This document shows, one piece after another, positions 20,641-31,951 of a DNA stretch of 64,000 nucleotides. Made by a program: the position numbers and the translations under genes. Origin of the DNA: Isoetes taiwanensis (Eukaryota; Streptophyta; Lycopodiopsida; Isoetales; Isoetaceae); assembly GCA_021234155.1 (NCBI GenBank), contig JAJEKV010000045.1, forward strand, positions 9,223,105 to 9,287,104, written 5' to 3'. Positions within the stretch are counted from its first letter, which is position 1; each line of letters opens with the position of its first letter. The notes under the pieces are model-generated. The model saw only the letters and a list, made by a program, of their open reading frames with translations, was not told where the DNA came from and searched no databases.

Positions 20641-22689
20641 ATGGACGGTAACATCCATATTGGGATTAGAAGGCATTTCCAGATATTCTGGCTAAAAGGA
20701 TTGCCCCAATATTGAGCTAAGCGTCAAGGATTGGGAAGGAAATGCATAGGAGTAACTATAATTATACACGATTGTTAACAGACATCCAACGTATTGAAAC
20801 CACTTGGTGAGATTGATCTCCTCGCTAAGAAGGAATCATTACTAGGATAATTGTTAACCATGTATAAATCTAGTACCTCCAAAGAATAATCCAACCAAAA
20901 GAAAAGAAGTAATCTAACAAGTCCGGCCAACTTGTTACGATGACATCAATTCGATTGGTAGGAATATTCCAAGAGCTAAATAACTAAGAAAGGGGGAATC
21001 TCTAGAATATAAAAGAATAATACATGTAAGGTACATCTAAAATAAGAATTATAGTAATCAAATAGTCTTTTGAGACAAAAGGAATTGTCATGATGACAAA
21101 GCCTTGTGGTTTAGAATCGTTCAACCCATAGCTATATTGAAATAAATAATAACATAATATGTGTATCCATCTTAGATGGTTATATATGTTAGCTAAGGCT
21201 AGTAAATTAATGTGCTAAGTAAGAAGCATATAACCTCTTAAGGGGAGAGAATAGATATGATGTTGTGTACAACGTCATTGAAGGGGTGCAGGACCATTTT
21301 CTTTTTGAAGAAAGTGGGAGGGCTCAATCTTATGATTGAACGTACTTGCATCGAAGTGATTGACCCGTAGAATAGAGTTCACTCCGGCAATGGCCGAAGC
21401 GAATAGAGCGCAAGATAGATAGATAGATAGCTCAGGAGGTCTTCAACGTGCGAGACTGACGAGGTAGCTAACTACACCAATGAAGTGGAGCAAAACTATG
21501 GGAGCAATGCAACGACCAAGTCATCTCCAAAATTACTCGACGCCGGCTCAATGGATGGATGCATTCTAGCCTAGGTAAGGCGTGCGCATGCATTATAAGA
21601 TTTAGTGTGTCTTATAGATAAGTTAAATATAGATCCTAATAATTGCATGGAATTACTGTACGTATATATATCATGCGGAAATAAGTTAAATAACAACGAT
21701 AATGTGAGGTAGCATGTTAATTAATCCTTCGCAAGGATGCAATTCCTTCCAAGGATAGCCATATGACCTTGGGGTCCTTATAAAAATAGATAGAGAATAG
21801 AATTCAAATATACTTAAGTGCATCTTAGGGATATACTTCCAAGGGTAATGCAGAACCCAAGGAAGAGAATAAGCACATCTAATTCTTGTGTATGATAATT
21901 AAAACCTTGTCTATGTAACAATAGGTCTAAATCAGGGTTATTGTTCAAATAATCGCGATCTAAAAGTCGTTAAATATTGCAAAGCTTAGAGTAAATATAA
22001 TTGTACTATCGGAAGTAATGTATCCGATACTATGATAATGTTAATTCATAAATATTACCTTAGGGTAATTATGTTAATCACATGCATTAAAGGAGCCAGC
22101 AAAAATTGGCTCAGGCATGTCGTTTTGTGTGTAGATTAAATGCTTGTATAGTTAAGCTTAATCTACGCATGCAACCTATGCTAGGTAGGGGTTGCATGCA
22201 TTGTTACCGATGATGAGACCGCTACGGTGATCTCTAGGGCGTGGTGTAATGTCAATGTAGGCATGACCGCGTTTCCGCTTGGACGAGTGGAAGGTAGATT
22301 AGAAAGTCTACTTACGTCCCGCAGTAAGTAGACCTCGAGAAAAGGAGGTCATTCAGGGAATGCATTGATAGGAAAGGCACCTTTAGCCCCATATATGCTT
22401 TGATAGGAGGAAGCTATCCTTCACGCCCCCACGCGGGAAGGATATCCTCCACGCTGGGCAACTAGAGGTGTAGGCATGAGCGGCATATAGGCATATAGGC
22501 GCTGTCTCCACGGCCATAATGGAAGATTCACCCTCTTCCTACGCCGGGAGATTAGCCATGCATCCATGTAGATAGGTGGGGTGGTCACCATATAACCAAA
22601 ATTTTATTAATAATTAAAATAGTAATAACGTGGTGGACACTGCGGGCCAATAGAGCGCTCAGGGAGGGCAAGGAGGTCGAAGACGAAAA
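20641..22689 (+). other. AT-rich internal region of the LTR element, no gene seen
   Basis: About 2 kb of AT-rich sequence with a short GATA microsatellite (21416-21431). ATTACCTTAGGGTAAT near 22058 is an imperfect palindrome of the type repeated further downstream. Confidence 0.5.
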
Positions 22690-23181
22690 CTTGCAACACA
22701 AATTTAGTCATAATGTGTTGCAAGGGATGAAGAGTACCTTAGAAGTGTAAATTTTGTATGAAATTGATAAACTTTGATAAACTTAAATGTTGTGTTAAGT
22801 AAGGTTAATAATTACCTTTAGCGTAGATTAAGTTATGAAGTGATAAGTTAATTGGGTAATGAAATAGTACAAGAATGTCTTAAACATTACCTTAGAGTAA
22901 TTCTAATAATTAAGATAGTAAGTATGTAATTATAGATATTATAAAATTAATGCAGGGATTTTAAGGTCAGAGGACTTGCAACACAAATTTTGTTGGAATG
23001 TGTTGCAAGGAATGAAAAATACCTTAAATAATAATTGTATATGAAAGTGTTAAATTGTGATAAACTAAATGTTATAATAACGAGGACTAATAAGTACCTG
23101 TTTAATAGAAGTTCTGAATTGACAAGTTATTTGATAATGTAATGGCGTAATAATAATTTAAAAATATTACCTTAAGGTAAT
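22690..23181 (+). repeat. Tandem ~285-bp repeat carrying a perfect 11-bp-stem hairpin
   Basis: The stem CTTGCAACACA pairs with TGTGTTGCAAG at 22690-22700/22714-22724 and again at 22975-22985/22999-23009, with different loops. Each unit also carries an ATTACCTTA-type palindrome (about 22887, and a perfect 16-bp form at 23166-23181). The array lies just before the polypurine tract, the 3' untranslated part of the genomic RNA. Confidence 0.8.
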
Positions 23182-23295
23182 CTTAATAAATGTGTAAGTA
23201 TAATAGTAGTATATATGCGTATGCATCGGGTTGATTGCGGGTTAGGAAGATTCCAAGGTGGGGAGACCCACGATCTGCCGAGACGACATCATTTC

Positions 23296-23308
23296 AAGGT
23301 GGGGAGAA
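23296..23308 (+). other. Polypurine tract
   Basis: AAGGTGGGGAGAA directly abuts the TG of the 3' LTR. It is the expected plus-strand primer. A near copy (CAAGGTGGGGAGACCC) lies 40 bp upstream at 23259-23274. Confidence 0.85.
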
Positions 23309-24933
23309 TGTGGCGTTCGGCCACGATTATCACGGTCCCCCGGGGCGTATCTTTGTCTTGTCTCGTCACGCAGCGTACCGCCGCCCTCAAGCCCGGCGTG
23401 TCTGTAGGGCGTGTAGCCAGTGAGTAGCCCTAGGGGCAACTTGCTAGGTATGTGCATTTCTTATTAATGTGCACATGCACATTTATTAAGGTGCACACAT
23501 TTCCATGTAGGCACATTTAGGTGCACACATTTCCATGTAGGCACATTTGGCCACCTAGCCATTAAAGGCAAGTGGGCCCATTTCCAATTATCCCACATGC
23601 CTAAAGGGATAATTGGAAACCCTAACCCCAACCCTTGCCTATTTAAGTAGAAGAACCCTAACTTGCCCATTTTAGTTCCTAGGGTTTTAGAGCTCTGTTT
23701 TGGTGCTCTAGGAGTCCAAACCGCCTCCCGGACTGCAATGCGAGAGAATGGCACCATTAGTTTCCCTTGATTCGGCGGTTCGGAGGGATGGTCTAACTCG
23801 GTCGAGGAGCAACTCTTGGATCGGGGTATGTAGTCGATTTAATGGTCTAAACCGTTTTCCGGTCATTGTATCAGTAGGTTTAGCCTATTAAATGCGCCTT
23901 TAGCAGCTATCTAGATCTCTAGATGAGTAGATACGGACTCTAACTAAAGAACCTAACTCTATGATATAGATTAGATCTATGTTCTTTAGTTCTTCACGTG
24001 ATGTATATGGATGATGTATCTCTGTGAACTCCTTGTATTGGGAAGGGGGTAGAGACTTCAAGCTTGGTAGTAGATGCTCCTAGATTAGCCTCTCTAGCAC
24101 ACCATAGATTCGGCTTTGTGCACAAGAGCCACACACAGTTGTGGGTGAAGGGGCGAGGCCGGCTTATAAGGAGGTTCGGTGTTACGACTCTTGAACCATC
24201 CCTATGGTGTGTTAGTGCTAACAGGGGATCATTGTGACTAGGTCCAATGGCTTGCCACCTGCGTGTGGGCAAGGCATGGGCTCGACACTAAGTGAGGTGG
24301 TGGATATGACCTTCCATTGAGTTCAAGTCGAATCACGAGGCGTGGCCCTCTAGTCACCTTGAGTCAACATGTAGATCTCGGAGGGAGTGATCCCTACCGC
24401 CCCCATCGGGCCCCGGGGAGATGAAACCCGGGAATAGCCCTTTTGGCTATGCATCCCGTGCGGACTCTGATCGAGTCCCAACACTTTTCACCTACTGCGC
24501 AAAGTGTGCACGGAGGGGGCGGATGGAGTGGACAACCCTATGCCATGTTCTTATGCCGCCCAAATCCATTGCCATGAATTACATGCGCAATGAACTCTGG
24601 AGACCCAAGCCGTCAGTCATCCCTTTGAGTCTGAGCCTTGGGTAGGATTCCCTATGTGATGTGCTGATCTTTGTCTATGCAGATATGTGGAGGACCATCC
24701 TTCGTGATGGTCATATGATGTTGATGTATGTACTACTGACATGTATGTTCACGCTTCCGCAGCTAGGTAGGCCCTGAGGGAGACAGGGTAAAGGACCCCT
24801 TCATTCTTCCCACTGGAACTCTTCAAGGTTGCAGTGATACGTGGAGGGCCCTATATTAGTATGGAGCTGGTATGGGGGATGAACTCCTGTTTGTATACGG
24901 TGAGTGCACCGTATATGAGTAGGGGACGTCACA
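23309..24933 (+). repeat. 3' LTR
   Basis: Begins TGTGGCG and ends ACGTCACA. It matches the 5' LTR along its length, with the dyad and TATA-like box conserved. Many differences from the 5' LTR are small indels or substitutions at or beside CG dinucleotides, although the last 290 bp, which also contain CGs, are unchanged. Confidence 0.93.
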
Positions 24934-25403
24934 AGCATGCTTCAACATATTGCCCAGCAAGACAACCTTAAATTGCTATCTAGCATGCTTCAACATATTG
25001 CCCATATACCTAACAAAGCAACCTCTACAAAATTAAAGCATGTGAAAGCATTTAATTATTACTCTATCATGTAAGCATGATTAGCCTAGAACCACCTAGC
25101 AACATATAGTCTACCTGATATAGCACGTGCAAGTTGCCTACATAGCTTAAGCAGCATCACCATCTACCCTACACAACTAAAATACTGCAAGCACCTATGC
25201 AAAGAACCTATGTGAATAGGCCGTACCTATAACTAACTAAGGATCCTATCTAGGCAAGGCTGCTTCTTGCATGGCATTCCTACAAGGAACATATAGCAGC
25301 ACCTACCTTAAACAAAAAGGCACGCTAGCAGTAGGGTAGGCTTGGATGGGGGTTCTTCCCCCCTTTTTTTTTTTTAAGTAGGAAAAAAAAGTTTTTTGAG
25401 GGC

Positions 25404-25742
25404 CTTTCTCGACTCGCGAGTCGAGAAAGACCCTGAAGGCCCTTCTGATGGCCTTTCTCGACTCGTGAGTCGAGCCAATTTTGAGGGCCTTTCTCGACTC
25501 CCAAGTCGAGAAAAGTAGCTCAAGGTGAAAAATGCAGTTTTAAGGGTCGAGAAACGTAGTTCTGATGGTCTTTCTCAACTCGCGAGTCGAGAAAAGTAGC
25601 TCAAGATGAAAAATGCAGTTCTGAGGGTCGAGGCACGCAGTTCTGAGGGCCTTTATCCACTCACGAGTCGAGAAAGGCAGCTCAAGGTGAAAAATGCAGT
25701 TATGAGGGTCGAGAAATGCAGTTATGAGGGTCGAGAAACGCA
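25404..25742. repeat. Cluster of TCGACTC palindromes and degenerate repeats
   Basis: A perfect 26-bp palindrome occupies 25404-25429 (half-site CTTTCTCGACTCG). Diverged copies follow near 25456, 25489, 25570 and 25649, alternating with a repeated phrase containing GCTCAAGGTGAAAAATGCAG. Units are 50-80 bp apart. Confidence 0.8.
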
Positions 25743-26308
25743 ATATGCCACCCTTTTTTAATACCCATAGCTTTATTCAAATATAGCGTTTTTAAATGGG
25801 ACACTATATACTATATATTTTTTAATAAGACAATATCCTATATTATGTATTTTTCAATAAACACAATATCCTATGTATTTTCTATGAAAAAATACCCTCC
25901 TCATAAATTTCCTATGTAGTTTCTAATTAAAATAGACCCTCCCCATGTATTATCTAATGGATACCATATCTAATGGACCCTCCCCTTTCTAATGGATCAT
26001 ATAGCTATATGAAGAGGGGACCATTAGACTCATATTTAGCTATGTGAAGAGTGATGCCTAATGCACATGTAAATAGCAACATATGCACCTATAATGCACA
26101 TTATAACAACTTAAAAATAGTTTACACTATCAACTTACTTACCTTTACAACTAATAATGCACTATATAAATGTTATGACAACTTCAAGACTCACTCTACG
26201 TGACTTAAGACTCACTTTCAAAACTTATTTAATTGTTTCTTATACCCCGCTTTTTATTCCACCCCAATATTTGAATTTTGAAATTTGGTACACACCTTTG
26301 AACCGCAG

Positions 26309-26499
26309 ATCCTGTTGTACCACTTGGAAAGGAGAAACCACACTGGTTTCTGGCAGATCTGCAACCACGAATCCGTCGAAAGGGAATGGCTGAGCTTCTT
26401 GAAGGCTATGGCGGAGCTTTTTTAGAAGGTACGGCCCTCATTCCTTCTGGTAGCCATGTGCATCGCGTCATTTCAAACTTATTCCGTCTCCAAATCTAA
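26309..26499 (+). pseudogene. Exon-like coding fragment, product not recognised
   Basis: After a plausible splice acceptor (ACCGCAG, ending 26308) an open frame of 63 codons runs to TAA 26497-26499. It has protein-like composition, for example PHWFLADLQPRIRRKGMAEL then GYGGAFLEGTALIPSG. An in-frame stop lies four codons upstream of the acceptor, consistent with intron sequence. I do not recognise the family. Thirty-three bases later a hAT element interrupts the locus. It may be a terminal exon or a gene relic. Confidence 0.35.
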
Positions 26500-26524
26500 A
26501 CCAAGGTATTTCTGGCAAGGCTTC

Positions 26525-27299
26525 ATCCTGACCAGGGTAATAAAGAGAGGCTAAAACTCGCCAAATGGTGATTTTTTAGACCTTTACTAAAATTTCGTGG
26601 CTAAAGTTTATAAGGGTCATTTCTTAAAAAAAATAAAAAATTAGCCATTCCAAAAGGGAGAAAATTTTGGACGTTCAAGGTTTAGCCGAGATTGACTGCG
26701 GCATTGGCGTGCTGAATCGCCTTCCCTGAAGCTGGTTAGGCGCGCCCAGATCAATTCAAATAGCCATGTCTAATCTATTCAGATACATCTTTCATTTAGG
26801 AATCGCCATATTGAAGAACCACGACCATTACACTATTGCAATGTTAACATTGAAAAAAACTCCCACCTTTTTTTATTATGTTTGTTATTTCCATTCACAT
26901 AGCATACAATGTAGTTCGTCTGAATACGGAAGATTGTCAGACCCAACCCCATGGTTAGATATGCACCATCATCATCATCTTTTTATTGTTGTTGGTACCC
27001 ACAGATACATGCACATTATCACTTCTCTTTAAATATATCAACTAAAATACGCATGATAACTTGCTTAGTTCAACAGTTGCCGTTTAGTTACCACCAACAA
27101 AGACAAAATTGCCAACATAAGAATTTTTAAATTATACGAACTTTATAATTTCGCCAAGTGGGAAGAAAACTAAAGGGCTTGACTGTATCACATTTCGCCA
27201 AACAAAAAAAATGTACGGACTTTTGTTTTTATAGCTTTAGCCAACCTTTATTTGGATACGAAAACATTTAGGGTCCTAATTATTTACCCTGATCCTGAC
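26525..27299. mobile_element. Non-autonomous hAT-type element, 759 bp, with 8-bp target duplication
   Basis: The element at 26533-27291 begins CAGGGTAATAAAG and ends with the complement of CAGGGTAAATAATTAGG. A perfect 8-bp duplication ATCCTGAC flanks it at 26525-26532 and 27292-27299. Subterminal inverted motifs around GGCTAAAG / CTTTAGCC are also present. No transposase frame. Same superfamily as the 216-bp element at 8465, but different internal sequence. Confidence 0.88.
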
Positions 27300-27623
27300 A
27301 GGTTATAGAAGGGCGATGTTCATCCGGCAGTAGTGCACTAGAAGTAAATCCGACATCAGAAGCACACTAGAAGCGAATCCGGCAATAGAAGCACTAGTCC
27401 AACGACTTCAGACCATGTGGCCGGGTGCAGAGAAGAAGGGTATAGAAGCGTTTTCATTTTGCCTCTTACTGTGGCCGTGATGGAAAGATCCTTTTACGTA
27501 GCTTAGCAGAAATATGATCTACATCAGATTCAGTCTTATCCTGCCAGATATGAAAACCCCAGCCTTTGCAGGTTGTGCCGCTGTGATTCTATGAAAAATT
27601 TCTTCATCTGCTCGTTTTTATGA

Positions 27624-27803
27624 GAAACCGCCGAATATGGGGTTGAGGGGTTTGCAAGCGCTTTTGCTTTCCCAGTTGCTTTAACTCTCAATCCCACATA
27701 TAGAAGCAACGAGGAACTGGTCAAGAACTGGAAGCGGCGAGGCATAACTGGTCTGTTTTTGTTTGTACAAGCCTTTTTTTCTTCACATTGCTGTATGAAA
27801 TGA
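27624..27803 (+). pseudogene. Exon-like open frame, product not recognised
   Basis: An open frame of 59 codons with protein-like composition (ETAEYGVEGFASAFAFPVAL, then NEELVKNWKRRGITGL) begins after a stop and a possible acceptor (TTTTTATGAG). It ends at TGA 27801-27803. It lies 330 bp beyond the hAT element that follows the fragment at 26309-26499, so both could be relics of one locus. No family recognised; chance is possible. Confidence 0.22.
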
Positions 27804-27953
27804 CGTGAACAGATCTTGCTTCATCTAACATCCAGCTTATTGATCCTGAGGATTACCCAGTAGTCAGCTTTCTGAACCAAGGAAATCCAAGTGCTTTGGT
27901 ATGGTACCCACGAATCGGGCCCCTCTCTGAATCGGCTTTCTGAACCAAGCACA

Positions 27954-28324
27954 TTCTCGCCTTGCGAGGCGAGTAAAACAATATCGTGTGTAATTATATT
28001 TAATAATAATAATTTAGATTACTTATATTTATTAATGCATATATATAGCTGGCTTCATCTCAAATCCAGCTTTCTGAGCAAGTGGATTTATCCCGGTATA
28101 GGTATCCGCTTTCTGACGTCAGATATATTGGGCTTTCTAAACCTCCCATTCTCGCCTCGCGAGGCGAGTGAGTGCTCTATAGCAGTCTGCTTTGCTTTAA
28201 GATTGCCCTGAATCGGCTTGCCTCTAGAATTGATGGTTTCAGCTTGGCTCTATAATCTGCTTGGCTCTATAATCAGCTTCGGCTTGGCTTCATGCCCCTG
28301 CACATTCTCGCCTTGCGAGGCGAG
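27954..28324. repeat. Three CTCGCCTTGCGAGGCGAG palindromes
   Basis: Near-identical palindromes occur at 27954-27973, 28150-28167 (a perfect 18-bp form, half-site CTCGCCTCG) and 28305-28324. Each sits in a repeated context (CTTTCTGAACC or CCTGCACATTCTCGCC). Spacing is about 195 and 155 bp. Confidence 0.75.
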
Positions 28325-28439
28325 AAATGGTCTAGGCCTAATTAATTGTATTGACTCGTAAATGTTTCTCTAATTTCTCTATTTAATTACATTGACAAAC
28401 TAATTATATTAGCTTATATGTCTTCTAATTAATTAATTT

Positions 28440-28525
28440 GTAATCTATTTATTTATTTATTTATTTATTTATTTATTATTGTTATTGTTATTGTTATTGT
28501 TATTGTTATTGTTATTGTTATTATT
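28440..28525. repeat. Compound microsatellite (TTTA)n then (TTATTG)n
   Basis: About nine TTTA units followed by about seven TTATTG units, directly before a polypyrimidine tract. Confidence 0.85.
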
Positions 28526-28529
28526 TTGG

Positions 28530-28866
28530 AAGGGGTAGGGGGAACCTTGCCCCCTTCGCTCCTCCCTCTCCTCCTTTGCCCTTTTGCTCTTCTCTACCCT
28601 CCCTCCCCCAACCCTTCTTCCAACTTATCCCTTTCCCCTCCCCTTTTGCCTCTTTGCCCTCCCTCCCCCTGTCCCTTCCCTCCCCCCTCTTCCAACGTAT
28701 CCCCTCTCCGTCCTCCTTTGCCCTTTATCTCTCCTCTCCCCTCCCTGCCCCTGCCCCTTCTTCCAACTTAGCCCCTTCCTCTCTTCAACTTGTGGCCCCT
28801 CCCTCCTTCTCCTCCTACCCTTCTCCTTATCTAGGTGTGCCCCCTCTCCCTCCCCCTCAGTCTGAA
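28530..28866. repeat. Long imperfect polypyrimidine repeat
   Basis: About 335 bp is almost entirely C and T on the plus strand, made of diverged units of roughly 75 bp that contain CCTTCTTCCAACTTATCCC. Three overlapping Pro/Leu/Ser-rich plus frames and one Gly/Arg/Glu-rich minus frame are by-products of composition. Confidence 0.8.
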
Positions 28867-29397
28867 TTCTCTTTAGTATGAGTTCCATTTTCAGTCTGAG
28901 ACCCAAACGTCAGGATCTGACCCACTTTAATTAAATGCGACTTGTAAGTTCTGGATCATAATTCTACAGTTTTAAAACAGGATATAAGATTATTTGAGAT
29001 TGCCAAGCTAGGGATCTAATTGTGTCCAGGAAGATGCTTCCATATGAAGATCAGATATTATAAACCAAACTTTAGAGGGGAGTTTTGGTGGCTGGGCTGC
29101 GTGTCTAGCTTATTGCAGGAGGCTGACTGGCGCATCCTAACAATGCAGCATCTCCTTTTAATCTCACATTTGGTAGTAAAGTTGTAGAATTTGATCATAG
29201 TTTGAAGCATGATGGCTTCTCTGAGCAATGGGGGAGATTGTTCAGGTTATTCTTCGTCTCCTTTCTCTTCATTCGTAATTCTGCAAGAGGCTTTTTGGAA
29301 CAGTCAAGATTGTCTGCAGGCAGTTTGTGGAAAATGGGAATTTGACTCCTGTAGTATTCTATTTAACTGAGAAGATGTTGATACTATAGTATTAGTT
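28867..29397. other. Intergenic DNA, no gene seen
   Basis: Mixed-composition sequence between the polypyrimidine tract and the LINE tail. No motif or convincing frame. Confidence 0.5.
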
Positions 29398-29574
29398 AGA
29401 TAGAATAGAATAGAATAGAATAGAATAGAATTGTTTTTATCGTCCACGGAGACCAATCGACCTATGGGACCCAATACAAAAAGCGCAGCAGTCACATTAC
29501 TGCCCGGATTAAAAAACCCCCGCCCCGAAGGGTTTTCGAGGGAAAAATGGCAGCAATAAGACTGCTGACATCAA

Positions 29575-31677
29575 TTAAATGGTTGACTGGGGGCATATCT
29601 GAGCCCTCAAGTCCAATACTTCCTGAATGTATGATCCGAGTGAGCGCACCGAAGTCGTGCCCAGTATCATGTGTAGCGGCTCATTAGGTCTAATCAACTG
29701 AGCATAGCGTGTCCGAATCTGATCATATGCTGGGCAGCTCTGGAAAGTGTGACACTCATCCTCAACAGCTCCCGTCTGGTAGCACTGACAAACCCTATAC
29801 TGACGTGGCTCCCCAATCCATCGACCTGTCTCAATCCAGAGATGGTGGGCACCTGTGCGAATGGAGGCGATATGCCTGCGCTTTTTCATGGGTAGATGTG
29901 AACGTAGGTAGCGCTGTGGGCCTCGTTCTAATGTGGGATTTATGTGCTACTTGTAATGTGATGTTTTGACTTGCTCCAGAGCCCTGGAATCCCAAAGCTT
30001 GCTGGAGAAACAAGCATCAAGGTAACATCTCAGGCTATCACGATCTGCCTCTGTTTCTACCTGGATGCACATGTGCTCCTGGACATTCCATCTAGTTAGC
30101 CACTGCACTCTTTTATCCTTCCAACAATTCTTGAGTCGTTGTGGTCCCATTGCCACTGCATAAGCCAAGTGCGGTAGACGATCATCATCCATATTTACCA
30201 CCTTCTGGAAATAGACGATGTGTCTATCAAGGGCCGCTCGCTGAAGTGGCAGGAAACCTGTCTCCTGCAACAAAATTTGATATGGGACCGTGGATTTCAC
30301 TCCGAGTGCCCGTGCTAAGAAGGCCTTCTGCACCTGTTCTAAGTTGCTCCAAGTAGCAAGGGATACCACTGGGCCCCATACTTCAACTCCGTACAAAAGA
30401 ACGGGCTCTACCAATACCCTGAACAGATGTGCCTGATGCCCCCAATCATATAGTTCTGCTCTGTGGTTATTGTTCTGCATTGCATAGAGTGCTTTCCAGC
30501 CTGCTGCTACACGCAATCTTATGGAAGTGTCCCAGCATAGTGTAGAAGGAAACTCCACTCCCAGATACTTGTAGGTGGGTGTCACCTCCACTTGTTGCCC
30601 TCGATAAGTGAATGAAGGGGGCTTTGGATGGCGCGAGGATGAGATTAAGACCACCTTGGTCTTGGCCAGATTGACCTTCATGTCTGTGGCCTGGCAGAAT
30701 GTATCCAGAGCATCTAAATGAGACTGCATATCCTCTGGAGTGTGAGCTAAGAGGTCAACATCGTCTGCATAGATGAGTTGTCTGATGACCTGATGCAAAA
30801 GTTGGGTCCCGCCACCCCCATTGTCCATGAGCCAGTGTTCCAACTGGTCAATGTACAGACCAAACAATGTTGGGGAAAGAGGACATCCCTGGCGGACCCC
30901 AATACTGCTAGTGAATGGTTGTCCCGTCATCCGCATCTGGCCTGTACAACTCTCGTACAACCTGTATACTGCATTTTGCATATCCACAGGAACCTCTAGT
31001 TGCTGCAATCTTTCCCATAACTTTTCCCGAGGCACGGTGTCAAAAGCCTTCGCAAAGTCAACAAAGCAACAATACAGGTCCCGCCGACGGTTTCTGCTAT
31101 CCTCAACCAAAGTCCTCAATGTGAAGATATGATCAATGGTTGAATGCCGGGGTCTGAACCCTGCTTGTGTGAGAGCTCGCACACCTGTTGCTTCTGCCCA
31201 CCTGGTCAACTGTTGCTCAATAATGCCAGCTAGCAGTTTGGCAAACACCGAACTGACCATGATTGTTCGGTAATTGGTTGGACTATGTGGATCTCCTGCC
31301 TTGTAAATGGGGACAACTCTACTTGTGGTCCACTGCTGGGGGAATCCTTCTGTGGCGCTCTCATTGAACATAGTGGTTAGGATTGGGTACCATAGGCTCC
31401 CACGCCCACTTGAGCAACTCTGCCGCACGCATACCATCCAGTCCGTTGCTTTCCCATTGGCCAAACGCTGCGGACCACGGGTAACATCATCCTCTGTGAT
31501 TTCTAATGTCGGACCATTACGTTGGGGTATGAGTGCTCGTGTCCCTTGAGGATCATAGAGTTCTTTGCGGTATTGTTCCCCTTTGCTCATTAGTGATGTT
31601 CCCCGTAGGGTCGGGCTGGCTTTTCGAAGAACCTTAGCCCAAAAGATTCTAGGATGGCTTTTCAACATGGAAAACAT
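29575..31677 (-). pseudogene. LINE ORF2 reverse transcriptase with one premature stop
   Basis: The frame 31677-29947 carries the RT palm motifs: RVVPIYKAGDP, QAGFRPRHSTIDHI, CFVDFAKAFDTVP, SIGVRQGCPLSPTLFGLYID, and the catalytic LIYADDVDLLA. The thumb and the KYLGVEF segment follow. A TAG (29947-29949) sits where copy 2 encodes Arg (YKRHINP). The same frame then continues to 29575 and includes a CxC...ECHTFQSCPAY zinc-type motif common at LINE C-termini. So a single nonsense change separates two otherwise continuous parts. The true start lies upstream. The clade within LINEs is not assigned. Confidence 0.9.
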
Positions 31678-31951
31678 TTCCGTTTGATGACGTGCAATGT
31701 CTTTGAGATTTCTTTGCCTTCAAGAAAGCACGATCACGTGTGGTGGCATGTGGGCGCATTGCAGGGATCGTGATCCGCAGCGGCATTTGTATTCCTTACA
31801 CTCGGCATCAAACCACCGACATTACGGGGAATGTTGCGATCCACGTGATACCTCTCGGGCATGCTATCCCAAAACATCTTTACAATGCAATGGTACCAAG
31901 GAGCTCAATCAGCTGATCCGCTTTTTGCTCTAAGCGTGGGGGCTGCAAAAT

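Larger units (their letters stand above)
13408..24933 (+). mobile_element. Complete but non-coding LTR retrotransposon (LARD-like), 11.5 kb
   Basis: Two LTRs of about 1.62 kb (13408-15027 and 23309-24933) start TGTG and end CACA. They bound an 8.28-kb internal region with a primer binding site for initiator tRNA-Met and a polypurine tract. The 5-bp target duplication AGCAT is perfect at 13403-13407 and 24934-24938. No gag, protease, RT, RNase H or integrase motif is recognisable; open frames inside are all under about 130 codons. This matches a large retrotransposon derivative moved in trans, or an element so eroded that its coding region is unreadable. LTR identity is very high in the last 290 bp and lower, with many small indels, elsewhere. 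Confidence 0.93.

Noticed and set aside
23242-23457. ORFs spanning the polypurine tract and 3' LTR start
   Set aside because: They cross functional retrotransposon boundaries and have no homologous feature.
28526-28881. Proline/leucine-rich proteins in three overlapping frames
   Set aside because: Open frames result from the polypyrimidine repeat, which lacks stop codons by composition.
30778-31549. Plus-strand ORFs opposite the LINE reverse transcriptase
   Set aside because: Antisense shadows of a conserved coding region.
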